A DNA stretch of 64,000 bases from Erysipelotrichaceae bacterium (GTDB lineage: Bacteria; Bacillota_I; Bacilli_A; Erysipelotrichales; Erysipelotrichaceae). Numbering within the stretch: the stretch's first letter is position 1; every line of letters starts with the position of its first letter. Where the stretch lies: NCBI GenBank assembly GCA_017431825.1, contig JAFRKI010000002.1, positions 1 through 64,000 of the forward strand, given 5' to 3'. Below, piece by piece: positions 17,658 through 25,776 of this stretch. The notes beneath the pieces are model-generated. The model was not told where the DNA came from. It worked only from the letters and a program-made list of their open reading frames with translations, and ran no database searches. The translations under genes and the position numbers were made by a program.

Positions 17658-18917
17658 ATGTTAATGAATGTTATTAACTTCATAATGGATGCCGGTTCAT
17701 CGGTATTCATGCCGATCATCATTCTGATCTTAGGTCTGATCTTCGGTCTGGAATTCAAGAAAGCATTTAAAGCCGGTGTCGTCGTCGGTATCGGATTCAT
17801 CGTAATCAATCTGGCGATCGGCCTGCTGTGTGAGAGCCTGGACGTCGTTATCGGCCAGCTCGTTTCACTTTATGATTTCAAGCTTACTTCACTTGATGTA
17901 GGCTGGACCATCGGTGCAGCTATCGCCTGGAAGTCCGGAATCATCGTTCCTATCATCCTTGGTGCCGTATTGCTTACCAATATCATCCTGGTAGCCGTAG
18001 GCTTTACTAAGACGATGGATGTCGATATCTGGAACTACTGGGGCCTGCTGTTTGTCGGTAACGCTACTTATCAGGTCACCGGAAAGATCTGGGTAGGTGT
18101 TCTGGCATCGATCATCGCCATGATGTTCGTGCTGAAGATGGCCGACTTTGCCGCACCAAGGATCGAGGAAGCTTTCGGTATGCCTGGTATCACTACCTGC
18201 AACGTTGAAACCGTTACTCCTGGCCTTATCGCTGAACCGCTGGATGCTCTTATCAACAAGATCCCTGGTCTCAACAAGATAGACTGGACACCTGAAAGGA
18301 TACAGGAAAAACTCGGTATCTTCGGTGAGACCTGGTTCCTTGGCGCTGTCATGGGTCTTGTCCTGTCGCTCATTGCCAGGCTGGATCTTTCTACGATCCT
18401 TTCTACCACGATGAATGTTGCCGCATCGATGTATGTACTGCCTAAGATGATCGGTGTCCTTATGGAAGGCCTGCTGCCTATTACCGAAGCTGCTCAGAAG
18501 TTCATGCAGAAGAAGTTTGCCGGCAAGAAGATCTACATCGGTCTTGATGCTGCCGTTCTTTGCGGACATCCTTCTGTAGTCGCCACTCAGCTGCTGCTGA
18601 TCCCTACCGTGCTTTTGCTGGCTACCGTACTGCCAGGAAATACGACTTTGCCACTGGCTGAACTTGGCGGTATAACCTTCCTTATCGTATGGGCCGTTAT
18701 GCCTTCAAAAGGAAACGTTTTCCGTGGCTGGCTTATCGGTACGGTCATAATGGCTATCGTATTGCTGGTAGCATCCAATCTGGCTCCGATTATGACTCAG
18801 CTCGGTGCTCTTGCCGGTTATGCGATCCCGGAAAGTGCCGCAAACATTACCTGTCTGACGATAGGCGGCGGCTGGTTCTCCTGGCTGGTATTTAAAGTCC
18901 TGACGATGATCTTCTAA
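17658..18917 (+). CDS. gatC: PTS galactitol-type enzyme IIC permease
   Basis: 419 residues, about ten TM segments. Family features include 'SSVFMPIIILILGLIFG' at the N-terminus, 'DVGWTIGAAIAW', 'DVDIWNYWGLLFVGN' and the late 'ITFLIVWAVMPSKGNVFRG'. It carries the substrate across the membrane while it is phosphorylated by IIB. It lies between IIB and a IIA that is fused to an acetyltransferase, all with short gaps and one orientation. A second, related IIC gene occurs alone at 32408. Confidence 0.95.
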   Translation: MLMNVINFIMDAGSSVFMPIIILILGLIFGLEFKKAFKAGVVVGIGFIVINLAIGLLCESLDVVIGQLVSLYDFKLTSLDVGWTIGAAIAWKSGIIVPIILGAVLLTNIILVAVGFTKTMDVDIWNYWGLLFVGNATYQVTGKIWVGVLASIIAMMFVLKMADFAAPRIEEAFGMPGITTCNVETVTPGLIAEPLDALINKIPGLNKIDWTPERIQEKLGIFGETWFLGAVMGLVLSLIARLDLSTILSTTMNVAASMYVLPKMIGVLMEGLLPITEAAQKFMQKKFAGKKIYIGLDAAVLCGHPSVVATQLLLIPTVLLLATVLPGNTTLPLAELGGITFLIVWAVMPSKGNVFRGWLIGTVIMAIVLLVASNLAPIMTQLGALAGYAIPESAANITCLTIGGGWFSWLVFKVLTMIF

Positions 18918-18919
18918 TC

Positions 18920-19828
18920 ATGAACATCAGGATCAGAAGAACCGATAACGAAGAAGAACTGCTCGCCTGTGCCAGACTCTTTACCGAGAATTATCCCTGG
19001 AAGGGGCTAGATGAGACCTTTGAATACAACAATGCCAAGGTCCATTCACCGGATGAAGAGGTCTATGTCGCCCTTGACGGCGACAAGGTCGTAGGCTGTC
19101 TGCTGCTGGAGATGCATTCCACCCTGAAAGCCTTCGTCAGAGGCCTGGTGGTCGATGAGGATTACCGCTGCCATAAGATCGGTGCAAAACTGCTGGCCTT
19201 TATCGAGAAAAGAACCTTCCATGAAACGGAAAACGTCTTCATGTACTGCTCAAGTGAAAGAGGAATAAAATTCTATAAGGCCAACGGCTATACACCGATA
19301 GGCGTAGTCGAAAACCTTAATATCACCGGTTCCAATGAGACCATTCTAAGAAAGACCATCGGCCCGGCTCATGAAGTCAAGAGAAAGGGTATTCTGCTAA
19401 GCGTCATTGATTCCGATGCGGGAACATTCGAAGAAGCAGTCAGAAACGCCGGCGAATATCTCTATTCCATGGGTCTGGTCAGGAAGGAATACGGCTATAA
19501 GTGCCTGGAAAGGGAGAAGATCTTTCCGACCGGTCTCCCGGTAAAATATCCTGTCGCCATTCCGCATACTGACAGCGAACACTGCCTGAAGAATGCCATC
19601 TGTTTCCAGAGGCTGAAAGCTCCGGTAACGGTCAGGCAGATGACCGGACAGGGAGAACTGGAAAGCAGACTCATCATCAATCTGGCGATATCCGAACCTG
19701 ATGATCAGGTAAAGGTATTGAGCAGACTGATGGATCTTTTGCAGGACGAGGAGTTCGTCAAAAACTGTCTGGAAGAAGAAGCCGGTCAGCTTGAAAAGGC
19801 GATCGAAGACAGGCTGCTGGAAAACTGA
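18920..19828 (+). CDS. GNAT acetyltransferase - PTS enzyme IIA fusion
   Basis: Residues 1-~145 are a GNAT domain: 'RGLVVDEDYRCHKIGAKLL' is the acetyl-CoA loop and 'GIKFYKANGYTPIG' the C-terminal motif. Residues ~155-302 are a fructose/galactitol-class IIA: 'REKIFPTGLP' then 'VAIPHTD', where His216 is the expected phosphorylation site, then 'QVKVLSRLMDLLQDEEF'. The frame is continuous with no stop or shift at the join. The gene starts 3 bp after the gatC stop with no obvious ribosome site, suggesting translational coupling. The IIA part supplies this operon's missing IIA. What the GNAT part acetylates is unknown; it could link acetyl-CoA level to PTS activity, which is inference. Confidence 0.93.
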   Translation: MNIRIRRTDNEEELLACARLFTENYPWKGLDETFEYNNAKVHSPDEEVYVALDGDKVVGCLLLEMHSTLKAFVRGLVVDEDYRCHKIGAKLLAFIEKRTFHETENVFMYCSSERGIKFYKANGYTPIGVVENLNITGSNETILRKTIGPAHEVKRKGILLSVIDSDAGTFEEAVRNAGEYLYSMGLVRKEYGYKCLEREKIFPTGLPVKYPVAIPHTDSEHCLKNAICFQRLKAPVTVRQMTGQGELESRLIINLAISEPDDQVKVLSRLMDLLQDEEFVKNCLEEEAGQLEKAIEDRLLEN

Positions 19829-19842
19829 ATTTCCCTATATAA

Positions 19843-19868
19843 AAAAGGCTCAGTTCGTCTGAGCCTTT
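19843..19868 (+). terminator. Terminator of the gat operon
   Basis: AAAAGGCTCAG / CTGAGCCTTTT with loop TTCGT. Confidence 0.88.
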
Positions 19869-19902
19869 TAAATGTATGAAAGTAACGTTAAATGCTCGAT
19901 GT

Positions 19903-19908
19903 TATAAT
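19903..19908 (+). promoter_or_regulatory. Probable -10 of the lysophospholipase-like gene
   Basis: TATAAT 37 bp ahead of the ATG at 19946, in an otherwise short gap after a terminator. No convincing -35 is seen. Confidence 0.4.
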
Positions 19909-19945
19909 AAGGATAAAGAAGGGTATATCCCGGAAAGGATAATTT

Positions 19946-20896
19946 ATGTTACATGAGATAAAGTTCCGCTCATTCAATGAACGCGATGATGTTTTCGGCT
20001 GGATCTATGTACCGGCATGCGATCCGATGGGTATCGTACAGCTGATACACGGTTTCGGTGAACATTCCCGCAGATACCTGCACATGATCACTTCGCTTAT
20101 GGAAGCCGGTTATATCGTAGCTGCCGATGACCATGTCGGACACGGCAAGACTGCTCTGGAAAACGATTCCTGGGGTAACTGGGGCGATAAGGGCTTTGAG
20201 ACCATGGTGGAAGATGAGAAGAAGCTCCATGATCTCGTTATCGAAAAATATCCGAATATTCCGTATTTCATGTTCGGACACAGTATGGGTTCATTCATCA
20301 CCAGACAGTATATGGCCAGGTACGGAAAGGACCTGAAGGGTGCCGTCATCTGCGGTACGACCGGAGTATGGCCTAATCTTGATGATAATATCGCCATCGT
20401 GAAGAAACTCGTAGACGAAGGAAAGGGCGATGAATCCGATCCTAGCCTGGGTGCTGCCTTCATGGGCTGGATGTTTGCCAGATGCGATGAAGGCGTAAAG
20501 CTCGGCAATGAATGGATCTGCCACGACGAAGCCGTTCAGAAGGACCATGCCGAAGATCCTTTCGATGCCTTTACGAAGCCTACCTCAAACAGAGCTTGGC
20601 TCTACTTCCTGGAAATGATGAAGGATATCACCGGACCGGAATGGGCTGCCAAAGTCCCTGTAAAGCTTCCTGTATACAATATTGCCGGTGACCAGGATCC
20701 GGTAGGCCAGTATGGAAGAGGCGTATATGAAACAGCCAACTGGCTCACGGATACCGGACATGACGTAACGACCGAACTCTACACGGGCTACCGTCATGAG
20801 ATCCATAACTATGCCGAACTTAAAGATGAAGTGGAAATGGGTATCATCGAATTCCTGGACAGCTGTCTTTATGAAGGCCTGCTGATAGACGACTGA
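19946..20896 (+). CDS. Lysophospholipase/monoglyceride lipase-like alpha/beta hydrolase
   Basis: 316 residues of the PldB/MGL type (Hydrolase_4). 'HGFGEHSRRY' is the HGxGEHxxRY oxyanion signature, 'DDHVGHGKT' the D-x-x-GHG-x-S-like motif, and 'FGHSMGS' (about residues 110-116) the nucleophile elbow. 'AGDQDPVG' carries the acid and 'YRHEIHN' the His. It probably releases fatty acid from lysophospholipids or monoacylglycerols in the cytosol; no signal peptide is seen. AAAGGA precedes ATG. A single-gene unit between two terminators. Confidence 0.9.
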   Translation: MLHEIKFRSFNERDDVFGWIYVPACDPMGIVQLIHGFGEHSRRYLHMITSLMEAGYIVAADDHVGHGKTALENDSWGNWGDKGFETMVEDEKKLHDLVIEKYPNIPYFMFGHSMGSFITRQYMARYGKDLKGAVICGTTGVWPNLDDNIAIVKKLVDEGKGDESDPSLGAAFMGWMFARCDEGVKLGNEWICHDEAVQKDHAEDPFDAFTKPTSNRAWLYFLEMMKDITGPEWAAKVPVKLPVYNIAGDQDPVGQYGRGVYETANWLTDTGHDVTTELYTGYRHEIHNYAELKDEVEMGIIEFLDSCLYEGLLIDD

Positions 20897-20917
20897 TAAG
20901 ATTATTGAGTATAAATA

Positions 20918-20946
20918 AAAAGCCATATCCTGAAGATATGGCTTTT
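20918..20946. terminator. Bidirectional terminator
   Basis: AAAGCCATATC / GATATGGCTTT arms around CTGAA, with A-rich and T-rich flanks, lie between converging genes. Confidence 0.88.
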
Positions 20947-20965
20947 AAAATGAATGTATATCTTT

Positions 20966-21406
20966 TTAGATAACTGTTTCGGAACCGTCAGCCTTTACGA
21001 TAACGAACTGGCAGTCCAGACCATACTTGGCGACCAGGCCTGAAATGATGACCAGCGGTGCGGCACCGGCAGCCAGTGCAACGACACCGGCAGTAGCACC
21101 GACGTTTACCGGTACGGAGGCGATGGTGTTGCCTCTTCTGTCTCTGACGGCTATCCTGTTGACATTGCCCTGTCTGATGGCTTCCTTGATCTTTTCTACG
21201 ACGGTGTCGGCATTTCTTTCGACGTTACCGCGTTCAAAGCTGAAGAAATCCCTGACCTTGTCTGCAAAGCCCTTGTTCTTGTTTTCAAGGATGATGATGG
21301 CATCGATGACGTTTCCGTCTGCTGCCATTAAGGCTTCCTTGGCTTCTTCATAGGAACAGTCGGTCCTTTCGATGACCTGATCGACTTCATTTATTGAGAA
21401 ATTCAT
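20966..21406 (-). CDS. UBA-like plus DUF4342 protein
   Basis: 146 residues. The first ~40 ('VIERTDCSYEEAKEALMAADGNVIDAI', in two halves) form a UBA/EF-Ts-like helix bundle. The rest fits DUF4342: an amphipathic stretch 'IKEAIRQGNVNRIAVRD', strands, then a Gly/Ala-rich hydrophobic segment (about 105-125). No biochemical role is established. AAAGGAGG lies before ATG and a strong promoter is found upstream (21448-21475), so it is probably well expressed. Confidence 0.85.
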   Translation of the reverse strand: MNFSINEVDQVIERTDCSYEEAKEALMAADGNVIDAIIILENKNKGFADKVRDFFSFERGNVERNADTVVEKIKEAIRQGNVNRIAVRDRRGNTIASVPVNVGATAGVVALAAGAAPLVIISGLVAKYGLDCQFVIVKADGSETVI

Positions 21407-21447
21407 GTTTTATCCTCCTTTGGCACTATATTTCAGTGACCGTAAAA

Positions 21448-21475
21448 AGTATACTATACCCCCCGTAATTGTCAA
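21448..21475 (-). promoter_or_regulatory. Strong promoter of the DUF4342 gene
   Basis: On the minus strand TTGACA (21470-21475), a 16-bp spacer and TATACT (21448-21453). The spacer carries a run of six G, and GTATAGTATAC overlaps the -10, so a regulator could bind here. Confidence 0.7.
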
Positions 21476-21496
21476 GATATGATACTTACGTCACTT

Positions 21497-22342
21497 CTAT
21501 GCTTTTACGTATGCTATCGCACAGGCATTTGGCCCGATATGGGCACCTACGGTAGCTCCTACAGGGATAAGATGTTCATCCCTGATGTCGTAGCCTGCTT
21601 TACGCAGCTTTTCAGCCAGTTTATAGGCGTTTTCCTTGACCTGGGTATACATGACATATATCGGATGTTTCAGGTCAGGCGGGTCGATAGAAAGCCTCTC
21701 AACGATATAGTTGATGGCCTTGTTCAGACCGATGAGCTTGGCAACGATATCGGCTTTGCCTTCGGTACCGACACAGTGCATGATCGGCTTGATATGGCCG
21801 AGATTGGCGATGTAATAGGCAACGTTGGATATCCGTCCGTTCTTGTAAAGATATTTAAGGGTATCCATGGCCGTATAGATCTCGGTCCTGGTCTTAAGCT
21901 CTTCCATTGCCTCAGCTATTTCCTTACCGCTCCTTCCTTCATCACGAAGTCTTACTGCTTCTTCCACCAGCAAGCGTTGTCCGCCGGTACAGGTCAGAGT
22001 ATCGATGACGTAGATGCCGTCATAATCGACCATGTTTTTCATGGACATGGCCGTCTGATAGTCACCTGAAAGCTGACTGGACAAAGGCAGATAGACTACC
22101 TCATCACCGTCTTTCTTCGCTTTCTCGAAAAGTTCTTCAAAAAGAGCCGGAGCAGGCTGGGAAGTCTTAGGGAAGTTGGGGTCGGAAGCCAGTCTGTCAA
22201 AGAACTCTTCCTTGGTTATGGAGATGTTTTCCAGATACTGATCCTGTCCGAACATGACCGACATCGGCAGGTAAGCGACGTTCATTCTTTCAAGTTCTGC
22301 CATTTCAAAATCGGCAGCTGAATCTGTAGCGATTATTACCAT
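21497..22342 (-). CDS. DegV family fatty-acid-binding protein
   Basis: 281 residues. It begins 'IIATDSAADF' and has 'PKTSQPAPALFEELFE' and 'LPLSSQLSGDYQTA', the DegV fatty-acid pocket motifs, then 'DTLTCTGGQ', 'YLYKNGRIS', and the end 'VGATVGAHIGPNACAIAY'. DegV/FakB proteins hold a fatty acid for phosphorylation by FakA kinase. No fakA gene is in the window, although the nearby DhaL belongs to the same kinase superfamily. AAGGAG precedes ATG. Confidence 0.93.
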   Translation of the reverse strand: MVIIATDSAADFEMAELERMNVAYLPMSVMFGQDQYLENISITKEEFFDRLASDPNFPKTSQPAPALFEELFEKAKKDGDEVVYLPLSSQLSGDYQTAMSMKNMVDYDGIYVIDTLTCTGGQRLLVEEAVRLRDEGRSGKEIAEAMEELKTRTEIYTAMDTLKYLYKNGRISNVAYYIANLGHIKPIMHCVGTEGKADIVAKLIGLNKAINYIVERLSIDPPDLKHPIYVMYTQVKENAYKLAEKLRKAGYDIRDEHLIPVGATVGAHIGPNACAIAYVKA

Positions 22343-22509
22343 AATTAACTCCTTAAATAAATTTTATCATGTCTTAATGCTCTGAATACAAATATATTTA
22401 CCCAGTCATAATATAAACATATGTTCAAAAATAGTGATAAACAGGCATTTTTATGTCAGAGAGTGCCTTGTTGGAGGGGGAAGGATTGTAGTATCATTTG
22501 ATTGTAAGG

Positions 22510-22554
22510 ACAGATATTCAAATCTGTAATGTTTTTAGACGGGAAAGTATCCCG
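22510..22554 (+). promoter_or_regulatory. Leader hairpins ahead of the dha operon
   Basis: Two short hairpins lie in the 5' region: ACAGAT/ATCTGT (22510-22527) and CGGGA/TCCCG (22540-22554). Neither has a T-run, so they are not plain terminators. They may be operator dyads or mRNA structure; the rest of 22343-22583 holds no gene. Confidence 0.35.
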
Positions 22555-22583
22555 GCTGTCACGAGCGGCAAAGGAGAATGGAT

Positions 22584-23204
22584 ATGGCCAGCAGAATTTA
22601 TGAATGTATCGGAAAGATCAGTGAAGCTATCAATGAAAACAAGGACTTCCTGACGGATCTGGACCGTGAGATCGGTGATGCGGACCACGGTGTCAATATG
22701 GCAAGGGGTTTCTCGGCTGTAATGGAGGCGATCCCCCAGGATGAAACGGATATCGGAACAGTCTTAAAGAAGACCGGCATGACCCTGCTTTCAAAGGTCG
22801 GAGGAGCTTCCGGACCTTTATACGGAACTGCCTACATGGAAGCCGGAAAACTGGCTGCCGGTAAGAGCGAACTGAACGCGGAAGATTTCGGGGCAATGCT
22901 GAATGCGGCTATCGAAGGCATCCAGAAACGCGGTAAGGCCGTAAGAGGCGAAAAGACGATGCTGGATGCGCTTATTCCGGCATATGAAGCATATACTGCC
23001 AAGGTAACTGAAGGTGCCGACCTGATATCAGCTCTTGAAGAAGCCTGTACCAAAGCCAAAGAAGGCATTGAATTCACCAAGACTATCAGAGCCACCAAGG
23101 GCCGTGCCAGCTATCTGGGAGACCGCAGTATCGGTCATCAGGATCCGGGTGCGACATCTGCCACGCTGACTCTGGAAGCGATCCTTGATTACCTGAAAGG
23201 ATAG
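22584..23204 (+). CDS. dhaL: Dihydroxyacetone kinase subunit L
   Basis: About 206 residues. 'DREIGDADHGVNM' near the N-terminus carries the Asp residues that hold Mg-ADP, followed by 'KVGGASGPLYGT' and the end 'YLGDRSIGHQDPGATS'. DhaL uses tightly bound ADP, rephosphorylated by DhaM, to phosphorylate dihydroxyacetone on DhaK. The frame also has ATG at 22578, but AGGAG at 22572-22576 is too close to that codon and ideally placed (7 bp) for ATG 22584. It is the first gene of the dha operon; the order L-M-K differs from the common K-L-M. Confidence 0.95.
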   Translation: MASRIYECIGKISEAINENKDFLTDLDREIGDADHGVNMARGFSAVMEAIPQDETDIGTVLKKTGMTLLSKVGGASGPLYGTAYMEAGKLAAGKSELNAEDFGAMLNAAIEGIQKRGKAVRGEKTMLDALIPAYEAYTAKVTEGADLISALEEACTKAKEGIEFTKTIRATKGRASYLGDRSIGHQDPGATSATLTLEAILDYLKG

Positions 23205-23212
23205 GAGCATAT

Positions 23213-23599
23213 ATGGTAGGAATAGTAATAGTATCACACAGCGCTAAAATAGCCGAAGGGATAAAGGAACTGGCTTTACAGATGGCCATCGGCTATGAAG
23301 GCTTATATACGGCCGGAGGCCTTGAGGACGGTTCCATCGGCACCGATGCCGTAAGGATCATGGAAGCCATACAGAATGCCGACCAGGGCGACGGTGTCGT
23401 CGTTCTGGCAGATCTGGGCAGCGGCATCATCAGCGCCGAAACGGCGATAGACATGCTGGAAGGTGCTGTTAAGGTACAGATAGCCGATGCTCCGATAGTG
23501 GAAGGCGCCATAATCGCAGCCGTTGAAGCTTCTATCGGCAATCCGTTCGAACAGGTCCTTTCCGAGACGGAAAAGACCAGAGAATTCAGAAAGATATAG
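23213..23599 (+). CDS. dhaM: Dihydroxyacetone kinase phosphotransfer subunit M (EIIA-like)
   Basis: 128 residues, only the mannose-class IIA domain. His9 in 'VIVSHS' is the residue that takes phosphate from HPr, and 'LADLGSG' and 'APIVEGAIIAAVEAS' are typical. It passes phosphate to ADP on DhaL. The short single-domain form is usual in Gram-positives, unlike E. coli DhaM, which adds HPr and EI parts. It starts 8 bp after dhaL. Confidence 0.94.
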   Translation: MVGIVIVSHSAKIAEGIKELALQMAIGYEGLYTAGGLEDGSIGTDAVRIMEAIQNADQGDGVVVLADLGSGIISAETAIDMLEGAVKVQIADAPIVEGAIIAAVEASIGNPFEQVLSETEKTREFRKI

Positions 23600-23630
23600 T
23601 GACCGTTTCTAATATATCAGGAGGAAAATC

Positions 23631-24626
23631 ATGAAGAAACTAATCAACCAGGTTGACGATATCGTCAATGAAATGCTGGACGGCATGACTGCCGCTTATC
23701 CTCAGTATGTAAGACGTCTGGAAGGCTTTGACGTACTGGTCCGTTCCGAAGGATCACAAGGCAAGGTCGTCCTTATTTCCGGCGGCGGTTCCGGCCATGA
23801 ACCTGCTCATGGCGGATTCGTAGGCAAAGGCATGCTGGATGCTGCCGTAGCCGGTGCCGTATTCACATCGCCGACACCTGATCAGATCTATGAAGCGATC
23901 AAGGCTGCCGATGGCGGCAAGGGCGTACTGCTGGTTATAAAGAACTATACCGGTGACGTCATGAACTTTGAAATGGCTGCCGATCTTGCCAGAGATGAAG
24001 GCATCGAAGTCGAGCAGGTCATCACAGCTGATGACGTAGCCGTTGAAAACAGCACCTGGACTACCGGAAGAAGAGGCATTGCCGGTACGATCTTCGTACA
24101 TAAACTGGCCGGTGCCTGCGCCGAAGCGGGCGGAAGCCTGGCACAGGTTAAGTCCGTAGCCGAAAAGGTAATAGCCAACGTCCGTTCCATGGGCATGGCT
24201 GTCGATGCCTGCACCGTTCCTGCTGCCGGTAAGCCTAGTTTCGATCTGGCAGAAGACGAGATCGAGATCGGTATCGGTATCCATGGTGAACCTGGCGTAA
24301 ACAGAGAAAAGATCTCCAGTGTCAACGACATCGCCGATAAGCTTTTAGACAAGATCTTTGCTGAAGGCATCTATAATTCCGGTGATGAAGTCGCCGTCAT
24401 GGTAAACGGCATGGGCGGTACTCCTTTGATGGAACTCTTCGTTGCCAACAAGCACATTAAGGAAGTCCTTAACGGCAAGGGCATCAAGGTCTATAAGACC
24501 CTGGTAGGCAATTATATGACCTCTCTTGATATGGAAGGTTTCTCCATCACTTTATTGAAGCTTGATGAAGAACTGAAGAAGTATCTGGATGCTCCGGCTG
24601 ATACTCCGGCTTTCGTTCAGCAGTAA
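23631..24626 (+). CDS. dhaK: Dihydroxyacetone kinase subunit K
   Basis: 331 residues. 'ISGGGSGHEPAHGGFVG' and the substrate-binding 'GIGIHGEPG' are present; His218 is the residue that forms a hemiaminal with dihydroxyacetone, at the same number as in E. coli DhaK. The product is dihydroxyacetone phosphate, which could feed glycolysis or the AraM enzyme. AGGAGG precedes ATG. It is the last gene of the operon, closed by a terminator. No DhaR/DhaS regulator or glycerol dehydrogenase GldA is nearby. Confidence 0.96.
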   Translation: MKKLINQVDDIVNEMLDGMTAAYPQYVRRLEGFDVLVRSEGSQGKVVLISGGGSGHEPAHGGFVGKGMLDAAVAGAVFTSPTPDQIYEAIKAADGGKGVLLVIKNYTGDVMNFEMAADLARDEGIEVEQVITADDVAVENSTWTTGRRGIAGTIFVHKLAGACAEAGGSLAQVKSVAEKVIANVRSMGMAVDACTVPAAGKPSFDLAEDEIEIGIGIHGEPGVNREKISSVNDIADKLLDKIFAEGIYNSGDEVAVMVNGMGGTPLMELFVANKHIKEVLNGKGIKVYKTLVGNYMTSLDMEGFSITLLKLDEELKKYLDAPADTPAFVQQ

Positions 24627-24647
24627 AAATACAGCTCATATAAACAG

Positions 24648-24671
24648 ATCCCGCTTCCCAGCGGGATTTTT
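24648..24671 (+). terminator. Terminator of the dha operon
   Basis: ATCCCGCT / AGCGGGAT with loop TCCC, then a T-run. Confidence 0.9.
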
Positions 24672-24719
24672 TAATTTGATGATGAATATCAGGTACATAT
24701 TGTATAAAATAGAAATGCT

Positions 24720-25745
24720 ATGGATGGTGATTTAAGCTTCCTGATACTCCTGACTGCCTTGTTCTGGAGTGCGCTGCTTCTGTTCAGTACGCTGTATCCT
24801 CACAGGCTTTTCAATTCCGTCTTTGTGACCGGAGCACTTTTCTTTACGGCAGTGCTGGTACTGACGCTGATATTCGAAGAGGCGACGACGGCTTTTGTCT
24901 TCACCCTGTTTGGTATATTCATAATACTGCTGCTGGTACCGTTTTTGCTCATTTTTAACGGCATTACGATGATAAAGAGGGAAGGAAGGTCTTTGGCCAA
25001 TCTGCTTTCCTTATTCCTGGGAATAGGCATTGAAATAGGCGAGATAGCGTTCCTTCTCGATGTGGTGTTCAATTACGCTTTAGGAATAGAGTTCTTCGAA
25101 CGTGTGAATATGCTTCTGCTGTTCGTGGGAATATCGGTATTCTATTTCTCTTTCCTTTTACTGCTCTTCGTGCTGTATATCGCCTATTTCCAGTTCGTAC
25201 CGCATCGTTATGATTTTGAATATATCATCATCCACGGGTGCGGACTGCTGAACGGTGATAAGGTATCAAAGCTTTTAAGCAACCGTATCGATAAGGCTAT
25301 TAAAGCCTTCCATAAGGGAAAAGACAAGGCCATGATCATCTGTAGCGGCGGTAAGGGTACCAACGAAACGATATCGGAAGCTGAAGCCATTGCCGGATAC
25401 CTTAAGAAAAAGGGCATAGCTGAAGACCATATCCTGATGGAAGACCGTTCGACTACCACGGAAGAAAACCTTATATTCTCCAACGAGATAATAAATGAAA
25501 GGGGAGGCAGCAGGCGTATCGCCCTGGTCTCCAGCAATTATCACATCTACCGCTGTGTACTGCTGGCACATAGACTGAAGATCCCTTGCATAGGCATCGG
25601 TGCCAAGGTAGCTTTCTATTACTGGCCGAGTGCCGTGATCAGGGAATTCGTTGCGGTCTATACCACAAAAAGACATCTCATACTGATACTGATAGGCTAT
25701 CTTCTGGTCATCAGTCCGTTCATATACATGCTTATGATCAGATAA
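24720..25745 (+). CDS. Membrane protein with YdcF-like (DUF218) domain
   Basis: The first ~165 residues hold four or five TM segments. Residues ~170-315 form a DUF218/YdcF domain: 'YIIIHGCGLLNG', 'ICSGGKGTNETISEAEAI', 'STTTEENLIFS', 'VSSNYHIYRC'. A last TM helix follows (about 320-340). DUF218 proteins bind S-adenosylmethionine-like ligands or act in envelope processes (SanA, ElyC); the reaction is unknown. The gene lacks a ribosome site. TAAAAT at 24705-24710 ends only 9 bp before ATG, so the mRNA may be nearly leaderless. Confidence 0.85.
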   Translation: MDGDLSFLILLTALFWSALLLFSTLYPHRLFNSVFVTGALFFTAVLVLTLIFEEATTAFVFTLFGIFIILLLVPFLLIFNGITMIKREGRSLANLLSLFLGIGIEIGEIAFLLDVVFNYALGIEFFERVNMLLLFVGISVFYFSFLLLLFVLYIAYFQFVPHRYDFEYIIIHGCGLLNGDKVSKLLSNRIDKAIKAFHKGKDKAMIICSGGKGTNETISEAEAIAGYLKKKGIAEDHILMEDRSTTTEENLIFSNEIINERGGSRRIALVSSNYHIYRCVLLAHRLKIPCIGIGAKVAFYYWPSAVIREFVAVYTTKRHLILILIGYLLVISPFIYMLMIR

Positions 25746-25746
25746 A

Positions 25747-25776
25747 AAACTGTGTCCTGATATCAGGACACAGTTT
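25747..25776. terminator. Bidirectional terminator, perfect 30-bp palindrome
   Basis: The arms AAACTGTGTCCTGAT and its complement meet with no spacer, flanked by A and T runs, between converging genes. Confidence 0.88.

Noticed and set aside
22510..22554. Attenuator terminator ahead of dhaL
   Set aside because: Neither short hairpin is followed by a T-run, so termination is not supported.
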